From positions 8,407 to 51,660 of the forward strand of contig JAUNQN010000014.1 in assembly GCA_030536145.1 (NCBI GenBank): a DNA stretch of 43,254 nt, given 5' to 3'. This DNA is from Akkermansia sp. (GTDB lineage: Bacteria; Verrucomicrobiota; Verrucomicrobiia; Verrucomicrobiales; Akkermansiaceae). Below, piece by piece: positions 42,180-43,254 of the stretch (its first letter is position 1; every line of letters begins with the position of its first letter). The position numbers and the translations under genes were made by a program. The notes beneath the pieces were generated by a model that ran no database searches, was not told where the DNA came from, and was given only the letters and a program-made list of their open reading frames with translations.

Positions 42180-43028
42180 ATGAAGACCAAGCATATCATG
42201 ATCATGGCAGGGCTGGCCACCATGGCCACAGCCGCCACCGCGCAGGATGCCCCTGCCGCCCCCGCAGCTCCCGCCGCCCCGGCAGCAGCCCCCGCTCCCG
42301 CCCCCGCCAAGGAGGTGACCCCGGAGCAGGTGAAGAAGTGCATGTCCTACTTTGTGGGCTACAAGACCGGCCAGGACGTGGCCGGCACGTCCTCCACCAT
42401 CTCTGTGGACGACTTTGACCCCGCCGTGGTGGCAGCCGCCTTTGTGGACTCCCTGAAGGGTGCCAAGCCCGCCATCACCGAGGAGGAGCTGGCAGCCGCC
42501 ATCGAGGTGTTCCGCAAGACCCTGGAGGACCGCCTGAACAAGCAGGCCGAGGAGAACGGCAAGAAGGGCGAGGCCTACATGGCCGAGTTTGCCAAGAAGG
42601 AGGGCGTGGTGAAGACCGAATCCGGCCTCATGTACCGCGTCATCGCCAAGGGCGACGGCCGCAAGTATGACGAGAAGACCGACGGCGAGTACGCCGAGGT
42701 TTCCGTGAAGTACCGCGGCACGCACGTGGACGGCACGGAGTTCGACGCTTCCGAGACCCCCGTTCCCATGCCGGTGACCGGCGTGGTGCCCGGTTTCAGC
42801 GAGGCGCTCAAGCTCATGCCCATCGGCTCCAAGTGGGAGATTGTCATCCCCGGCAAGCTGGCCTACGGCCAGGAAGGCCGCGGCCCCATCGGCCCGAACG
42901 AGACGCTCATCTTCACCCTGGAGGTGACGGACATCCAGAAGGGCCAGGCCCCGGCCATGATGCCCATGCAGATTACGCCTGAGATGCTGCAGCAGATGCA
43001 GCAGCAGGGCCTGCCCACCGAGGGCTAA
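42180..43028 (+). CDS. FKBP-type peptidyl-prolyl cis-trans isomerase (FkpA/Mip-like), exported
   Basis: A periplasmic folding factor of 282 aa. The signal peptide covers about residues 1-22 (cleavage near ATA-QDA). An Ala/Pro-rich linker with repeated PAAPAAP follows. Residues about 45-135 form the helical FKBP N-terminal dimerisation domain (YFVGYKTGQDV...EEELAAAIEVFRKTLEDRLNKQAEENGKKGEAYMAEF). The FKBP catalytic domain follows (SGLMYRVIAKGDG, VSVKYRGTHVDGTEFDAS, VVPGFSEALKLMPIGSKWEIVIPGKLAYGQEGRGPIGPNETLIFTLEV, in order). A short Met/Gln-rich tail ends the protein. Known relatives act as chaperone-isomerases for outer-membrane and exported proteins, which could include the autotransporters here. 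Confidence 0.93.
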   Translation: MKTKHIMIMAGLATMATAATAQDAPAAPAAPAAPAAAPAPAPAKEVTPEQVKKCMSYFVGYKTGQDVAGTSSTISVDDFDPAVVAAAFVDSLKGAKPAITEEELAAAIEVFRKTLEDRLNKQAEENGKKGEAYMAEFAKKEGVVKTESGLMYRVIAKGDGRKYDEKTDGEYAEVSVKYRGTHVDGTEFDASETPVPMPVTGVVPGFSEALKLMPIGSKWEIVIPGKLAYGQEGRGPIGPNETLIFTLEVTDIQKGQAPAMMPMQITPEMLQQMQQQGLPTEG

Positions 43029-43062
43029 GCACCGCGCGAGCCCCGCAAAAGATTAGCAAGCC

Positions 43063-43097
43063 AAAGGCCGCACCCCGCCCCGGGGCGCGGCCTTTTT
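43063..43097 (+). terminator. Intrinsic terminator of the prolyl isomerase gene
   Basis: The G+C-rich stem AAAGGCCGC...GCGGCC is followed by TTTTT, 34 bp after the stop codon. Confidence 0.8.
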
Positions 43098-43123
43098 GCG
43101 GAGCGGGAACAAAAAGCCGTGAC

Positions 43124-43183
43124 TTGCCCGGCAAGAAGGGCGGGCAAAAGCCCGCCCCTGTCCTTCCCGCGCCGGAACGGCGC
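43124..43183. repeat. Run of three short palindromes
   Basis: TTGCCCGGCAA (43124-43134), GGGCGGGC-AAAA-GCCCGCCC (43138-43157) and GCGCCG-GAA-CGGCGC (43169-43183) lie head to tail. No gene overlaps. They could be a REP-like element; the family is not recognised. Confidence 0.45.
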
Positions 43184-43241
43184 GCAAACTTCCCAAATAG
43201 TACCCAATTATTCGGAGCTGTTAATATCCCCTTGGCATGTG

Positions 43242-43247
43242 TACAAT
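43242..43247 (+). promoter_or_regulatory. Possible -10 element at the window end
   Basis: TACAAT followed by ACGCACA at the edge resembles the short-leader promoters elsewhere in the window (compare 28690-28707, TACAATACGCGCG). The -35 is not clear and the gene lies outside the window. Confidence 0.3.
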
Positions 43248-43254
43248 ACGCACA

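Overview
The window looks like chromosome of a Gram-negative Verrucomicrobiota bacterium close to Akkermansia. The reasons are two giant autotransporters that share an N-terminus starting MKLHLP and a C-terminal barrel, a fused LpxC-FabZ lipid A/fatty acid enzyme, a stand-alone CoaB, and a 34-residue mS38/COX24-like ribosomal peptide. This assignment is inferred from protein character only. Most of the window is G+C-rich; the cas operon is visibly less so.

Layout. 1-375: gene-free, with a 55-bp direct repeat and a cluster of perfect palindromes. 376-4954 (minus): hrpA helicase downstream of a carbon-nitrogen hydrolase (aguB-like). 5134-16720 (plus): two tandem autotransporters, each with its own promoter and intrinsic terminator. 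16856-18783: lpxC-fabZ and a MntP-type manganese exporter. 19045-20700: nrdR, an unknown gene and aroD, overlapping end to end. 20798-28596: hom, lysC, two membrane-anchored TPR-like proteins and a MurJ flippase with an extra cysteine-containing insert. 28708-31979: a hydrolase-fold protein lacking the nucleophile serine, an inner-membrane OmpA-domain protein and a HAD phosphatase. 32128-34201: the mS38-like peptide, coaB and rsgA. 34233-40103: a complete type II-C CRISPR-Cas9 locus. 40216-42035 (minus): tRNA-Thr(TGT) and glyQS. 42180-43028: an FKBP-type prolyl isomerase.

The CRISPR locus is the most interesting part. cas9 (1007 aa, compact), cas1 and cas2 form one plus-strand operon. A roughly 100-nt tracrRNA is encoded on the minus strand just upstream of cas9; its promoter, its anti-repeat and an intrinsic terminator are all visible. 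The array has 22 repeats of 36 bp and 21 spacers. Read on the minus strand, each repeat contains a -35 (TTGAAT), a 16-bp gap and an extended -10 (TGG-TACAAT) at its 3' end, so each spacer can be transcribed from its own repeat, as is known for Neisseria type II-C systems. A degenerate inverted repeat starting at the cas2 stop codon forms an 18-bp perfect hairpin with the first repeat, which looks like a two-way terminator between the convergent cas operon and array.

A second theme is promoter architecture. Several genes have a TTGCCA-like -35, 16-17 bp, then TAnAnT only 6-7 bp before the ATG (aguB-like gene, nrdR, coaB, fkpA-like gene), which predicts leaderless mRNAs. Others (lpxC-fabZ, hom, glyQS) would have leaders of only a few bases. 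Clear Shine-Dalgarno sequences are rare; mntP has one.
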